Source of the DNA: Acidimicrobiales bacterium
GTDB taxonomy: Bacteria; Actinomycetota; Acidimicrobiia; Acidimicrobiales; Poriferisodalaceae
Assembly: GCA_030743005.1 (NCBI GenBank)
Contig: JASLTG010000012.1
Span: 26,029-90,028, forward strand
Reading direction: 5' to 3'
Length of the DNA stretch: 64,000 nt
The position numbers and the translations under genes were made by a program. Below, one piece after another: positions 26,844 to 36,694 of this stretch (its first letter is position 1; each line of letters opens with the position of its first letter). Below the pieces are notes generated by a model that saw only the letters and a list, made by a program, of their open reading frames with translations, was not told the origin of the DNA and did not search any database.

Positions 26844-28469
26844 GTGCCCGCTAACCCAAATCTCATCTTGAACAACTACGCGATAGAACAATTCACGGAT
26901 ACCGAAGAGGACATTCTTCGGCGTTACTTCACGAATCTTGATCAACCAGTGTTCGCGCTCGTCAATTTGCCGGAAGTAGTTAAGGGCGCTCTGTTTGCCC
27001 GCTACAGCAGGACCCATAAGAGCCTGCGACGCTTGTTCTTGGATGAGTTCGTTGAAGATCTTGACATCTCGGGAGACCATTCGATTGATGCAACCGTAGG
27101 CCTAGCTAAAGCAGAGGAACTGTATCAACGGGTGTTCGTCGAGTATGGCGATGACTCAGTCGCACAACTGGGAGGAGTCCACCTTGCTTGCGAGCAAGCA
27201 TCGAACCTCCTAACCAAGGTTCTCGAATGGGGAAGACTCATGTCTTACCTGGAGCAATCAACCCGTTACCTGAGCTATGACACCAGAATTGATGGGAGGT
27301 ACCGGTACCACCGTGACCCCGACGTTCTGGCGTCTCCACTAGGCACACGCTATGTGGGAGAGATGGACCGGATCTTTGAGACCTATGCTGAGCTAGTACC
27401 CCTGCTCCAAGAATTCTACAAATCGCAACATGCCCAGGGGAATGACATCGGCGACCTGGCGTATCGCCAAACGATCCGGGCCAAGGCCTTCGATGCCGTT
27501 AGAGGTCTGCTGCCCGCCGCCAGCCTCTCCAACGTGGGTATATACGGCACCGGGCAAGCTTACGAGGCCCTCCTTTTGCGTATGCGAGCCCATTCGCTCC
27601 CCGAAGCACGTTCCTACGCCGACCTAATGCTCACTGAACTACGAAAAGTGATTCCTTCTTTCCTTCGTCGAGTAGACGTGGAGGATCGCGGAATCGCCTG
27701 GTCCAACTACCTCGAGTCAAACCAGACAGCGATGAAGGACTTCGCTCAGTTACTCCTGGCTGACTCAGCTCCGAGCAACGTCGAGGAAGTCGAACTTATT
27801 GACTGGGACCCTGACGGAGAACGCAAGATGCTCGCTGCGATGCTGTATCCCTACAGCCATCTACCTGAAACACAACTGGTAGATGTCGTCGACCGGCTGA
27901 CCAATGATGAGCGCGGGGACCTTATCCGACGTTACGTCGGCGACAGGGCCAACCGACGACACCGTCCTGGACGGGCACTTGAACGCCTCGACTACCGGTT
28001 CGACATCCTTGGCGATTATGGCGGCTTTCGAGATTTACAACGACACCGATTGCTCACTATTGAATGGCAGTCACTCACTCCAGAACATGGCTATGAGGTA
28101 CCCGAGGCTGTAACAAGTGCGGGCTTGGGTGATCGCTACGACGGCGTGATGGAAAGATCGGCCGCTCTCTATGAACTCCTCCTTCAAGATTTTTCGGAAC
28201 AAGCCTCGTATGCAGTGGCAATGGCTTTCCGGGTGCGGTACGTAATGCAATTCAACGCCCGTGAGGCGTTGCACATGATTGAGCTCCGTAGCCAGCCCCA
28301 AGGCCATCCGAATTATCGGCGAATCGCCCAAGCTATGTACCAACAGATAGCGACAAAGGCCGGGCATTTAGCAGTGGCTGAGATGTTCAGCTATATCGAC
28401 CTGACAGCGGGCGAAGATGGTCGATTGCAAGCCGAAAAGGCCCTCGATGCGCGGCGCTCAACCCAATGA
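26844..28469 (+). CDS. Tandem-domain ThyX-like (FAD-dependent thymidylate synthase superfamily) protein
   Basis: 541 residues, GTG start, about twice the length of ThyX. The first half carries a degenerate ThyX signature GRLMSYLEQSTRYLSYD (canonical RHR..S.NE.S.RY), where the Ser and Arg-Tyr are kept but the first RHR is lost. The second half carries QRHRLLTIEWQSLTP, where RHR is kept but the second part is lost. HQ/EYGDDSVAQLGG precedes the first motif as in ThyX. Each half thus keeps a complementary part of the active-site motif. Long ThyX-like proteins of this kind occur in actinobacteria and Chloroflexi; whether they make dTMP is not known to me. Confidence 0.8.
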   Translation: MPANPNLILNNYAIEQFTDTEEDILRRYFTNLDQPVFALVNLPEVVKGALFARYSRTHKSLRRLFLDEFVEDLDISGDHSIDATVGLAKAEELYQRVFVEYGDDSVAQLGGVHLACEQASNLLTKVLEWGRLMSYLEQSTRYLSYDTRIDGRYRYHRDPDVLASPLGTRYVGEMDRIFETYAELVPLLQEFYKSQHAQGNDIGDLAYRQTIRAKAFDAVRGLLPAASLSNVGIYGTGQAYEALLLRMRAHSLPEARSYADLMLTELRKVIPSFLRRVDVEDRGIAWSNYLESNQTAMKDFAQLLLADSAPSNVEEVELIDWDPDGERKMLAAMLYPYSHLPETQLVDVVDRLTNDERGDLIRRYVGDRANRRHRPGRALERLDYRFDILGDYGGFRDLQRHRLLTIEWQSLTPEHGYEVPEAVTSAGLGDRYDGVMERSAALYELLLQDFSEQASYAVAMAFRVRYVMQFNAREALHMIELRSQPQGHPNYRRIAQAMYQQIATKAGHLAVAEMFSYIDLTAGEDGRLQAEKALDARRSTQ

Positions 28470-28942
28470 AAGAGGGGGTTCGTTTCGCGACTTTAGAAGA
28501 TTTAGACGCTTTAGAAGAGTTCGCTGCGCAGGCCGTAGAAGAACAAGTGGACAACAAAGGTGGTGCTGTCTGGAGCAAGCGAGATACGCGCAGTCAGCCC
28601 TATAGGGCGAGCCTAGAAGCAGCGTTCAATGACCCAGATCAGGACCTTTGGGTAGGTCTGATCGATGATGTGCCGGTCGGGTATGCAGCGGCAAGAGCCG
28701 AAATCCTTCGGACCGGCGAAATATTGGGGATTGTTTCCGATCTCTGGGTGGAGCCTGGGGCCCGCGAAGTCGGTGTCGGTGAAGCACTCATCAACGAGAT
28801 AATTATTTGGTGCAAAGAGCGGCATTGCATCGGAATCGATTCCTTGGCGCTTCCGGGTAACCGAGCTACGAAGAACTTTTTTGAAACGTTTGGCTTTAAA
28901 GCCCGTCTCCTAACAGTTCACCACCCTCTGGACACTCAGTAA
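28466..28942 (+). CDS. GNAT-family N-acetyltransferase
   Basis: 158 residues. The acetyl-CoA-binding region is ILGIVSDLWVEPGAREVGVGEALINEII (V.P..R..G.G..L), then IDSLALPGNRATKNFFETFGFKARLL, the N....FYE..GF pattern of the family. The ATG overlaps the stop of the ThyX-like gene (ATGA). The substrate cannot be told from sequence. Confidence 0.88.
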   Translation: MKEGVRFATLEDLDALEEFAAQAVEEQVDNKGGAVWSKRDTRSQPYRASLEAAFNDPDQDLWVGLIDDVPVGYAAARAEILRTGEILGIVSDLWVEPGAREVGVGEALINEIIIWCKERHCIGIDSLALPGNRATKNFFETFGFKARLLTVHHPLDTQ

Positions 28943-28943
28943 C

Positions 28944-29351
28944 GTGACCTTCCAAAGCTCACCTTCTTGCTGCGTGGGCGCCGTCTTCGTCTGGAATCGA
29001 AGACTTCTGTTGATTCAAAGAGGTAAGGCTCCTGCCATGGGACTTTGGTCTATACCAGGGGGTCATGTTGAACCTGGAGAAAGCTGGCAAGACGCCGTTG
29101 AGCGCGAAGTGAAAGAAGAAACAGCACTTGAAGCTACCTGCGGTGCCTTCATCGGTTGGGTTGAGCGCGAAAGTGGGGGACACCGCTACTTGATCGCTGA
29201 CTTCGAAATCGACGTAGTGGATCCCAATACGGCAAAGCCAGGCGACGACGCGTCAGATCTGATATTCGCCGAGCGATCCGACTTAGAGCAGTTGAATATG
29301 AGCCCCGGATTAAGAGACTTCCTACGCCAGCATGAGCTGGTTGAGCTCTAA
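28944..29351 (+). CDS. NUDIX hydrolase
   Basis: 135 residues, GTG start one base after the GNAT stop. The Nudix box GGHVEPGESWQDAVEREVKEETAL fits GX5EX7REUXEEXGU except that the last Gly-hydrophobic pair is replaced by TA. N-terminal VGAVFVWNRRLLLIQRG and GLWSIPGG are typical of MutT/ADP-ribose-type members. Converges on the crotonase gene with a four-base overlap. Substrate unknown. Confidence 0.9.
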   Translation: MTFQSSPSCCVGAVFVWNRRLLLIQRGKAPAMGLWSIPGGHVEPGESWQDAVEREVKEETALEATCGAFIGWVERESGGHRYLIADFEIDVVDPNTAKPGDDASDLIFAERSDLEQLNMSPGLRDFLRQHELVEL

Positions 29352-30106
29352 CGGCCCTTCCATACAGGCTCGCGCTTTTCTACGAAAGCAAGCGGCCCCT
29401 CGTTGAAATCCTCTGTCTTTACGACCACGCGAAAATGTTCTTTGGTGATTCCCCAACCTTCTTCGTCAGACATTCCCTGGGTCTCCAATACCACTTTGCG
29501 ACTTTCGCGAACCGCAATAGGGGCATTGACGGTAATCCTTTGGGCTAAATCCATGGCAGACGTAACTACTTCACCCGGTTCACACAGTTCATTTACCAGG
29601 CCGAGCTGAAAAGCACGTTCGGCCGAGATTGCGTCGCCGGTGAGTGCCAACTCCATTGCTACATTGCGGGCGATCGAAGCAGGTAGTCGAAATAGGCCCC
29701 CCGCTCCAGCTATCAAACTCCGCTTTACTTCTGGAATACCAAATGTTGCAGAAGATGATGCGACGACCAGGTCACAAGAGAGAACAATTTCCAGACCCCC
29801 AGCCAAGGCCGGACCATCAACAGCTGCAATCAGCGGCTTTGTTCTCGGGTAACGGACGAGACCGGCGAAGCCACCTTTTTTGGTTTCGATTCCCTTTCCG
29901 CTGCTAACTGATTTCAAGTCAGCACCGGCGCTAAAGACAGGGCCGTTCGCTGCGAGAATCCCTACCCAAGCCTCATCGTCTGACTCGAAGTTATCCAGGT
30001 GAGCCTCAAGTTCAGAGGAAACCTCGTGGCTGACTGCGTTCCTTGCTTCAGGCCTATCCAACGTAAACAGGCCTATATTTCCGTTTTTTTCGTAGCTAAC
30101 AACCAT
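29348..30106 (-). CDS. Enoyl-CoA hydratase/isomerase (crotonase) family protein
   Basis: 252 residues. N-terminal GLFTLDRPEARNAVSHEV and the oxyanion-hole segment FSAGADLKSV (family consensus FSAGADL), then KPLIAAVDGPALAGGLEIVLSCDLVVAS and FGIPEVKRSLIAGAGGLFRLP. The catalytic glutamate of hydratases would lie near GGLEIVLSCD and PEVKRSLIAG; both acidic positions are present. Substrate specificity (fatty acid, branched chain or aromatic) is not decidable. Confidence 0.92.
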   Translation of the reverse strand: MVVSYEKNGNIGLFTLDRPEARNAVSHEVSSELEAHLDNFESDDEAWVGILAANGPVFSAGADLKSVSSGKGIETKKGGFAGLVRYPRTKPLIAAVDGPALAGGLEIVLSCDLVVASSSATFGIPEVKRSLIAGAGGLFRLPASIARNVAMELALTGDAISAERAFQLGLVNELCEPGEVVTSAMDLAQRITVNAPIAVRESRKVVLETQGMSDEEGWGITKEHFRVVVKTEDFNEGPLAFVEKREPVWKGR

Positions 30107-30123
30107 CGCTCAGGTCCTTTATT

Positions 30124-31599
30124 TCAACTGGCAGGTTCTGTCGGGGTCTCTTCGTTCACCGCTGCCTTATCCAAGGGCTCTTGATCTGACGGCTCATTTC
30201 CAGCGTCTTCCATTGGGAGTGCCTCAGAAGAACTCAGGGTCGACTCGGTGGCAGCCTGTGAAATGTCGGCGTCGGAATCAACGGCAGTCGCGGCTGGCGT
30301 TTCAGATTCGTTTGGGGACTCGGTAGCTGGTGTGGGGCCCTCAGGGCTCTCCTCAGATGTTTTCCCGACATTCTTTGGAGGTTTAGCGCGGCGCTTGTTG
30401 CTCTTTCGCTTACCGCGGGTTCGCTTGACCGGTTCTACTCCAAACTGCTTAGCGATTTCGGGTACCCGGTCAGAAATTTTGGTAATCACGTCGATCAATT
30501 CCTTGCCGGGTTCTGCAGGAATTTGAGCTAGAGCGACGTACGGTCGCACGGGAGAAAATGCGATTGCTTCTAGGACAATTCCTAAGCGTTGCTGGCTGAC
30601 ATCGCCACCTAAAGCTTCGTTTGCCTGGGTGGTGAGGCTTTCTGCGATGTCTGGTGGAAGCGGGCTACCGGCTTTAGGGGGGCGCGAACTGAGCCTTAGA
30701 GCGCGAACGACCCGCTCTTCCTTGAGGGCCGAGCGAATTTCGTCCTGCCACTCGACCTGTGCCTTTTCAACCCGTTTATTTAGGCCGGTCCGAATTTGTT
30801 CCGTTAGCTCACGACTTTCGTCATCTCGGGCCGAGTCTTCAGCGGCTACCAACACGGTCCGAAGATCGCGGATGTCAACATCGTCAATAGTCGCTAGAGC
30901 GGCATCCGCGCGGTCTCTCCACTCGGCAATCTTGAGTTGCGGAAGTAGGGACTCGGCAAGGGTGATCAATGCGTCAGCCCGAACCTCTTCTCCACCTTCT
31001 TGTGCTGCACGCTGATTCTGCGTTTCTATCTCCTTTCGTACCGCAGCGATACCCCCGCGGGAGACCTGATCAGCTATAACACGCTGTTCCTCTGGAAGGC
31101 CATCGATGAAAGCCTTCCGATGAACACGACCCGGCTTGAGCTTCTTCGCCTTCGGCTTTGGGGGAGTATCTGCTTTCGGTTTACGTTGGCGCCGCTCGCC
31201 TTCTTTGTTCCCTCGTTTTTTGTTTTTTGCTCGGGTGTTGTCGGCGGAATCTCGTTTCGGTCCCTTGTTGTCGCGCTTGCCGCCGCCTTTACGCCGATCT
31301 GACCGGCCTTTGCGCGCCAGTTGGGTGGTAACGCCCTCGACAACTTTTCCGCCTCCCAGAAGCTCAATGCGTTCGTCGTCAGGTCGACCGCTGCGTCCCT
31401 TGGGCGGAAGTACTGATGTAACAAAGATCCCATCGATCTCGAAGTCGGCGTCAGCTCGACACACGTCGCCAACTGAAGCCCCTTCATAGAGAAGTGTCCC
31501 GTCCAGGCTTCCTTTAGGTTGTTTGGCGCCGGCGGCTCGCCAGGTCCAAGTTCCGTCGTCGCTCTGACTCGTCAGTTCGACCTCGATACGTCGGCTCAT
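30124..31599 (-). CDS. Charge-segregated protein of unknown function
   Basis: 491 residues in four zones. Residues 1-85: a beta-rich domain (VELTSQSDDGTWTWRAAG, LLYEGASVGDVCRADADFEI, TSVLPPKGR) reminiscent of a small OB/TRAM-like barrel. Residues 85-165: extremely Lys/Arg-rich linker. Residues 170-380: helical domain containing QVSRGGIAAVRKEI, LITLAESLLPQL and ALRLSSRPPKAGSPLP. Residues 385-491: a short basic stretch, then a disordered acidic Ser/Thr/Glu/Pro tail. The layout suggests nucleic-acid or ribosome binding; no family recognised. It is divergent from parC. Confidence 0.75.
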   Translation of the reverse strand: MSRRIEVELTSQSDDGTWTWRAAGAKQPKGSLDGTLLYEGASVGDVCRADADFEIDGIFVTSVLPPKGRSGRPDDERIELLGGGKVVEGVTTQLARKGRSDRRKGGGKRDNKGPKRDSADNTRAKNKKRGNKEGERRQRKPKADTPPKPKAKKLKPGRVHRKAFIDGLPEEQRVIADQVSRGGIAAVRKEIETQNQRAAQEGGEEVRADALITLAESLLPQLKIAEWRDRADAALATIDDVDIRDLRTVLVAAEDSARDDESRELTEQIRTGLNKRVEKAQVEWQDEIRSALKEERVVRALRLSSRPPKAGSPLPPDIAESLTTQANEALGGDVSQQRLGIVLEAIAFSPVRPYVALAQIPAEPGKELIDVITKISDRVPEIAKQFGVEPVKRTRGKRKSNKRRAKPPKNVGKTSEESPEGPTPATESPNESETPAATAVDSDADISQAATESTLSSSEALPMEDAGNEPSDQEPLDKAAVNEETPTEPAS

Positions 31600-31806
31600 C
31601 GTTGCTCCGGGCTTTCCGGCTAGTCGGGCGGGAGGCGGCAGGGGAGAAGTGGCCCCCTCGCTGGTCCCTAGGTACAGAGTTAAACGTTACCGAAATGCCA
31701 CGGCGGTGACGCACATAAGGGCAACAGCTTTTTGTGGGTGAATGACCTCACTTGACGGCTGGAGCGTCCTACCCTCGGCTCAAGAGACGAAAACACCAGG
31801 AAATTT

Positions 31807-34236
31807 ATGGCTAAAGCAAAGGCTCCCGAACAAATAGCACGCGAAATCGTCGACATCCCGGTCGACGACGAAATGCGTGATTCGTTCATGCCCTATGCGC
31901 TATCAGTGACCACCAGTCGAGCAATCCCTGACGTACGAGATGGCCTAAAGCCCGTTCAGCGACGAATTCTGTACGTCATGGCCGATCTCGGCTTACGGCC
32001 AGGTACCCCCTTTCGTAAATCTGCTGGAGTGGTAGGCGAGGTGATGGGCAAGTACCACCCACACGGCGACAGCGCTATCTATGAAGCGATGGTGCGCATG
32101 GGTCAACCGTTTTCGATGGCAGTACCGTTTGTCGACCCCAAAGGTAACTTCGGCAGCCTGGACGATCCGCCGGCCGCGTATCGCTACACCGAAGCTCGAT
32201 TAACGCCTGCCGCCATGACCATGGTCCAAGACCTTGGCGAAGAGACAGTTGATTTCGTTCCAAACTTCGATGGCGAGCGCGAGGAACCAATTTGTCTTCC
32301 AGGCGCACTTCCGAACTTGTTGGTCAATGGAGCGTCGGGCATTGCCGTTGGCATGGCTACAAACATGCCACCTCACAACCTCGCCGAGATAGCAGCCGCG
32401 ATCGAACATGTGCTGACAAAACGACGACCGAAGCCAACTGTTGATGAATTGATGAAGCACGTTGAAGGCCCTGACTTCCCTACGGGGGGAGTGATAGTTG
32501 ATGATGAGTCACTGCGAGATGCCTATGAGTCAGGGCGCGGCACGATACGAATTCGAGCCAGAGCAGAAATCGAAAACATCACTGCTCGGCGGCAAGGAAT
32601 CATCGTTACTGAGTTGCCGTATGCCGTGGGCCCAGAGCGTGTCCAGGCAAAAATTCGAGAACTTATCGGCGCCGGAAAGCTTGAAGGAATTGCGACCGTT
32701 GTAGATCTTTCCGATCGCCATCATGGTTTGCGGCTGGTTATCGAATGTAAATCCGGAATAGGCCCGCATTCGCTGCTTGAGAAGCTCTACAGGCTGACGC
32801 CATTGGAGGAAAGCTTCGGAATCAACAATGTGGCACTTGTTGACGGCGTGCCGACGACACTTGGGCTTCAGGCTCTGTGTCAGCATTACATCAATCACCG
32901 TTTGGATGTGATCGTTCGACGAGCCACATATCGATTAACTCGCGCCGAAGATCGAGAACATATCCTGCTAGGTCTTTTGTTGGCGCTCGACAATATTGAA
33001 AAGGTCATCGCAATAATCCGAGGTTCCAAAGATGTTGCTAAAGCTAGGTCAGAGCTAATAAAAGAGCTCGAATTAACTGATGTCCAAGCGACGCACATCC
33101 TCGATATGCAGCTTCGCCGGTTGACTGCACTTGAGGTCGACCGGCTGCGTGAAGAACTTGCAGATGTGCAGGCAGACATAGCTCAGCTGAAGAAACTGTT
33201 GGCGTCCGAAACCAAGCAACGAAATACTGTGCGGGACGAACTGCGTGAGCTGGTAAAAGAATTTTCAGAACCTCGGAGGAGTAAGGTCACGAAGGCTTCG
33301 GATCTCGTGGTCATTGACGACCAAGTAGAAGAAGAAGACGATGAAAATATCGAAGATATGGGGGACCAGCCAAGCCTGGTGACACTATCGACGTCTGGCC
33401 TTCTGGGGCGACGGTCCCTTGATGAGGAGTTCAATGTCAAGCCGGGCCGCCACGATGTGGTAGCGAAGAGTCTCGAGACAACAATCTTTGCGGCCGTGTC
33501 GGCGGTAACGGATCAAGGTCGAGTCCTAACGGTTCGAGCTCGCGAAGTTCCCGAAATGGTGAGGGGCAGTCGTGGGGCCTCGGTCACTGAAATGTTTTCT
33601 CTGGGTAGAGGCGAAAAGGTTGTCGGGTTATTCGGAGAAGCGGCTGACCCGATAATGCTGGTAACTCGTAATGGAGTCGCCAAGCGGATTGACTCCGACG
33701 CTCTCAAACGCCTCAGGTCTGGTAGCTCGGCCATAACCCTCAAGGGAGATGATCGAGTGAATGCAGCCTTTGCGGCTGGTGAAGATAGCGAAGTGGTCAT
33801 GGTCGCCTCGGATGGGCAAGCACTCCGAACTCCAGCTAGCGGGATTTCTGTTCAAGGACCAGGTGCGGGTGGAGTGGTTGGTATGAAGTTGAAGCCAGGC
33901 GCCAGCTTGATAGCGGCTGGAATTGTTGAGTTTGGATCTGCAGTCGTGGTTGTTAGCGATGAGGGCGCGATAAAGGCGACAGATGTAGCGGAAATCCCCA
34001 GTAAAGGTAGAGCCACCGGGGGCGTCCGAACAGTGAAATGGCGAGATTTTGAGACGACAGCAGCGTTTGCTTGGGTTGGGCGTAGCCAGCAACTAGCAGC
34101 CGTCGTATCAGATGCTGTTGATGACAAAAAAATCGATAACACGCCAATGCCGCTGTCATTGGAACTCACCCGCCGAGACGGGCTCACGGCAAACCAAGAG
34201 GGTCGCGTGCTGCTAGTAGGGGAGTACCGCTTGTAA
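31807..34236 (+). CDS. parC: DNA topoisomerase IV subunit A (ParC-like)
   Basis: 809 residues, type IIA topoisomerase cleavage subunit. [21 protein letters not shown] is the quinolone-resistance region with wild-type Ser and Glu (Glu as in ParC). The catalytic tyrosine is in [11 protein letters not shown]. Six C-terminal blades follow, but at the place of the GyrA box (QRRGGKG) the protein reads GRRSLDEEF, and [13 protein letters not shown] occupies the next repeat. Lack of a GyrA box argues for a topoisomerase IV-type decatenase rather than gyrase. The stop shares one base with the parE ATG. Confidence 0.85.
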   Translation: MAKAKAPEQIAREIVDIPVDDEMRDSFMPYALSVTTSRAIPDVRDGLKPVQRRILYVMADLGLRPGTPFRKSAGVVGEVMGKYHPHGDSAIYEAMVRMGQPFSMAVPFVDPKGNFGSLDDPPAAYRYTEARLTPAAMTMVQDLGEETVDFVPNFDGEREEPICLPGALPNLLVNGASGIAVGMATNMPPHNLAEIAAAIEHVLTKRRPKPTVDELMKHVEGPDFPTGGVIVDDESLRDAYESGRGTIRIRARAEIENITARRQGIIVTELPYAVGPERVQAKIRELIGAGKLEGIATVVDLSDRHHGLRLVIECKSGIGPHSLLEKLYRLTPLEESFGINNVALVDGVPTTLGLQALCQHYINHRLDVIVRRATYRLTRAEDREHILLGLLLALDNIEKVIAIIRGSKDVAKARSELIKELELTDVQATHILDMQLRRLTALEVDRLREELADVQADIAQLKKLLASETKQRNTVRDELRELVKEFSEPRRSKVTKASDLVVIDDQVEEEDDENIEDMGDQPSLVTLSTSGLLGRRSLDEEFNVKPGRHDVVAKSLETTIFAAVSAVTDQGRVLTVRAREVPEMVRGSRGASVTEMFSLGRGEKVVGLFGEAADPIMLVTRNGVAKRIDSDALKRLRSGSSAITLKGDDRVNAAFAAGEDSEVVMVASDGQALRTPASGISVQGPGAGGVVGMKLKPGASLIAAGIVEFGSAVVVVSDEGAIKATDVAEIPSKGRATGGVRTVKWRDFETTAAFAWVGRSQQLAAVVSDAVDDKKIDNTPMPLSLELTRRDGLTANQEGRVLLVGEYRL

Positions 34237-36290
34237 TGGCAGCCGCTACTAAAGGAAACCCGGCTAAAAATTCCACGGGAACTTACGATGCCGATCAGAT
34301 AGAAGTTCTTGAGGGCCTTGAGGCTGTCAGAAAACGACCGGGAATGTATATCGGTGGGACAGGCTCTGGTGGATTAACGCACCTCTTATGGGAAATTATC
34401 GACAATGGCGTTGACGAGGCGGCAGCTGGCCACGCGAAAGTGGTCGAGGTCACCCTTCACTCCGATGGTTCCTACGAAGTTGCCGACGATGGGCGCGGCA
34501 TTCCGGTCGAGAAAAAGGAAGGAGACATCACCGCCTTAGAGGTCGTATTCACAGAACTGCATGCCGGAGGGAAATTTGGCAATGGAGCCTATGGAGCGTC
34601 AGGCGGACTCCATGGAGTCGGAGCGTCCGTGGTTAATGCGTTGTCCGATCGCATGGAGATCGAAGTTGATCGCAAGAGTTCAACCCACCGGTTGGACTTT
34701 AAGGACCAGGTGGCCGGCCAACGCGCACAAAATGGTCGTTTCACAGCAGGTCACGCACTGAAGAAGGTAGGGAAGGTGCCTTCGAGCCGAACTGGTACCA
34801 GGGTTCGATTTTGGCCCGACAGAGACATCTTTGACCCGGATGCATCAATTGATTATGACGAGGTTCGAGAACGTCTCGGGCAGGTGTGCTTCTTGGTGCC
34901 CGGACTAAAAATCCGACTCGCTGATAAACGGAAAGGGTCCAAGCGCTCTAACGAAGAGTTCGTTTCCAAAGGCGGTTTGTCCGACTACGTCGATTTCTTG
35001 TCAGGGGAGGACCAACCTGTTACCGGCCTGGTCCGTGTAGAGGGCGTCGCAGAGTTCCAAGAGAAAGTGCCGGTCGACGGAAAGTTGACCGAAGTCACAC
35101 GGGAGTGCCATGTCGACATTGCCCTTAGGTGGGTTCAGAACTATGAAAGCCGCATCGTTAGTTTCGTTAACACCATCCCCACACCAGACGGCGGGACTCA
35201 TGTCGCCGGATTCGAGCGCTCGCTGACCACGGCCTTGAACCAAGCCCTCAACGCCGCCGATCTCCGAAAGCTACGAAAACTTAAAGCCGATGCCAAAGTC
35301 CAGAAAGAAGACGCTCAGGAAGGCCTAATTGCGGTCGTTCGTGCTGTTTTCCCGGAACCACAGTTTCGAGGCCAAACCAAACGCGAGTTGGGGACCCCCG
35401 AAATCCAAAAGATTGTGGGCGGCGTCGCCCGCGATGGCTTGAAAGAATGGTTTGACGGTTCAGCCAAAGGGTCGAAGAAGATCCACGTCAAGGCGATCCT
35501 CGACAAGGTAGCTGACGCGATAGTGAACCGAGTCAGCACAAAACAAGCACTCGACAATCGGCGCAAAGCAGCGCAACTGGGTAATAGCGGACTACCGGAC
35601 AAATTGTCCGATTGTCGCCTCCACCCAGACGGTGAATTGCTCATAGTCGAAGGAGATTCTGCGGCTGGACCAGCCAAAAGGGCTCGCGACAGTGCTTGGC
35701 AAGCTGTTCTGCCGCTCCGCGGCAAGGTCGTCAATGCGGGTAAGGGAACGAAAAAGGCAGTCCTCGATAACGCGGAAGCCACAGCTTTATTCACGGCAGT
35801 GGGCGGAGGGTCTGGACCCGAATTCGACGTGTCCGCTCGACGTTATGAACGTCTCATTCTTCTGGCCGACGCCGATGTCGACGGAAGTCACATCAGATGC
35901 CTTGTTCTGACTCTTATTTACCACTACATGAGACCTCTCCTTGAAAACGGTCATGTCTACGCAGCTCAGCCGCCTACCCACGCATTGGTACTTGGGCAAG
36001 ATAAAGAATTCGTGTATTCCGAAGACGAACTTGATACACGAGCCTCCGAACTGACAGAAAAAGGCAGGCGTTACCGGATCACGCGTTTTAAAGGTCTCGG
36101 CGAGATGGATGACGATGAGCTGTTAGAAACGACACTCAACCCTGAAACCCGGGTGCTGCGCCGAATAACACTCGACGATGCAAAAAAAGCTGAAAAGGCG
36201 TTCACAGTCATGATGGGTGCACCCGTCGAACCACGTAAGGACTTCATCATTAAGCACAGTAAGGATTATGGGCACGCCCTAGATGTTTAA
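34236..36290 (+). CDS. parE: DNA topoisomerase IV subunit B (ParE-like)
   Basis: 684 residues. GHKL ATPase motifs: EIIDNGVDEAAAGHA, DDGRGIPV and GGLHGVGASVVNAL. The TOPRIM domain has EGDSAAGPAKRARD, QAVLPLRGKVVNAG and LADADVDGSHIRCLVL. The ending RRITLDDAKKAEKAFTVMMG is the usual GyrB/ParE C-terminus without the long Gram-negative insertion. EGDSA..AK.ARD is shared by GyrB and ParE; the assignment to ParE rests on its ParC-like partner. Coupled to parC by a shared base. Confidence 0.88.
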   Translation: MAAATKGNPAKNSTGTYDADQIEVLEGLEAVRKRPGMYIGGTGSGGLTHLLWEIIDNGVDEAAAGHAKVVEVTLHSDGSYEVADDGRGIPVEKKEGDITALEVVFTELHAGGKFGNGAYGASGGLHGVGASVVNALSDRMEIEVDRKSSTHRLDFKDQVAGQRAQNGRFTAGHALKKVGKVPSSRTGTRVRFWPDRDIFDPDASIDYDEVRERLGQVCFLVPGLKIRLADKRKGSKRSNEEFVSKGGLSDYVDFLSGEDQPVTGLVRVEGVAEFQEKVPVDGKLTEVTRECHVDIALRWVQNYESRIVSFVNTIPTPDGGTHVAGFERSLTTALNQALNAADLRKLRKLKADAKVQKEDAQEGLIAVVRAVFPEPQFRGQTKRELGTPEIQKIVGGVARDGLKEWFDGSAKGSKKIHVKAILDKVADAIVNRVSTKQALDNRRKAAQLGNSGLPDKLSDCRLHPDGELLIVEGDSAAGPAKRARDSAWQAVLPLRGKVVNAGKGTKKAVLDNAEATALFTAVGGGSGPEFDVSARRYERLILLADADVDGSHIRCLVLTLIYHYMRPLLENGHVYAAQPPTHALVLGQDKEFVYSEDELDTRASELTEKGRRYRITRFKGLGEMDDDELLETTLNPETRVLRRITLDDAKKAEKAFTVMMGAPVEPRKDFIIKHSKDYGHALDV

Positions 36291-36303
36291 AGGCCTTACA
36301 CGC

Positions 36304-36321
36304 ACATAACGTACATTATGT
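36304..36321. repeat. 18-bp inverted repeat after parE
   Basis: ACATAA (36304-36309) and TTATGT (36316-36321) are exact reverse complements separated by six bases, and a further AACATAG copy follows at once. The AT-rich dyad lies 14 bases after the parE stop and about 125 bases before the CDGSH gene. It could be an operator for that gene; no regulator is identified. Confidence 0.35.
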
Positions 36322-36349
36322 AACATAGCGTAGGACGTGGATAACGCTG

Positions 36350-36383
36350 TAGCTTTCGGCTACCTCTGCCCCGCCGGAAGCTA
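36350..36383. terminator. Long stem-loop downstream of parE
   Basis: TAGCTTTCGGC (36350-36360) pairs with GCCGGAAGCTA (36373-36383) over 11 positions with a single G-T pair; the loop is 12 bases. It lies 60 bases after the parE stop and before the CDGSH gene. The stem is strong but no T-tract follows, so factor-independent termination is only moderately likely. Confidence 0.5.
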
Positions 36384-36446
36384 AATGCGCGTCTGTCCTT
36401 TGATTTAGGCGCTATACAAGAGGAACGTTGACTCTTGGAGGGGTAA

Positions 36447-36650
36447 ATGGCTGAGGTAACAGTGAATATTCGCGACGACGGACCATTGCTGGTGCAGGGG
36501 CCCTGCGTCCTGAAGGACCAGGCAGGCAATGTCGTCCGAGAGAGCGACACTATGGTTGCTCTTTGCCGATGTGGGTTGTCCACCACTAAACCAATGTGTG
36601 ATGGAAGCCACACGGACAACTTCGATGGAGGTCTTAATCCACCTGATTGA
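36447..36650 (+). CDS. CDGSH iron-sulfur domain protein
   Basis: 67 residues. The motif CRCGLSTTKPMCDGSHT fits C-x-C-x2-[ST]-x3-P-x-C-[DN]-G-[SAT]-H, which binds a redox-active, labile [2Fe-2S] cluster through three Cys and one His. The N-terminal DGPLLVQGPCVLKDQAGNVV is a small beta segment common to actinobacterial members. A good ribosome site (GGAGGGG, six bases before the ATG) sets the start. No membrane anchor, so it is soluble; the precise role is unknown. Confidence 0.92.
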   Translation: MAEVTVNIRDDGPLLVQGPCVLKDQAGNVVRESDTMVALCRCGLSTTKPMCDGSHTDNFDGGLNPPD

Positions 36651-36694
36651 GGCCCAGCTGGTGAAGAACTTCTTGCATTGACTCCCCCGGTGCC

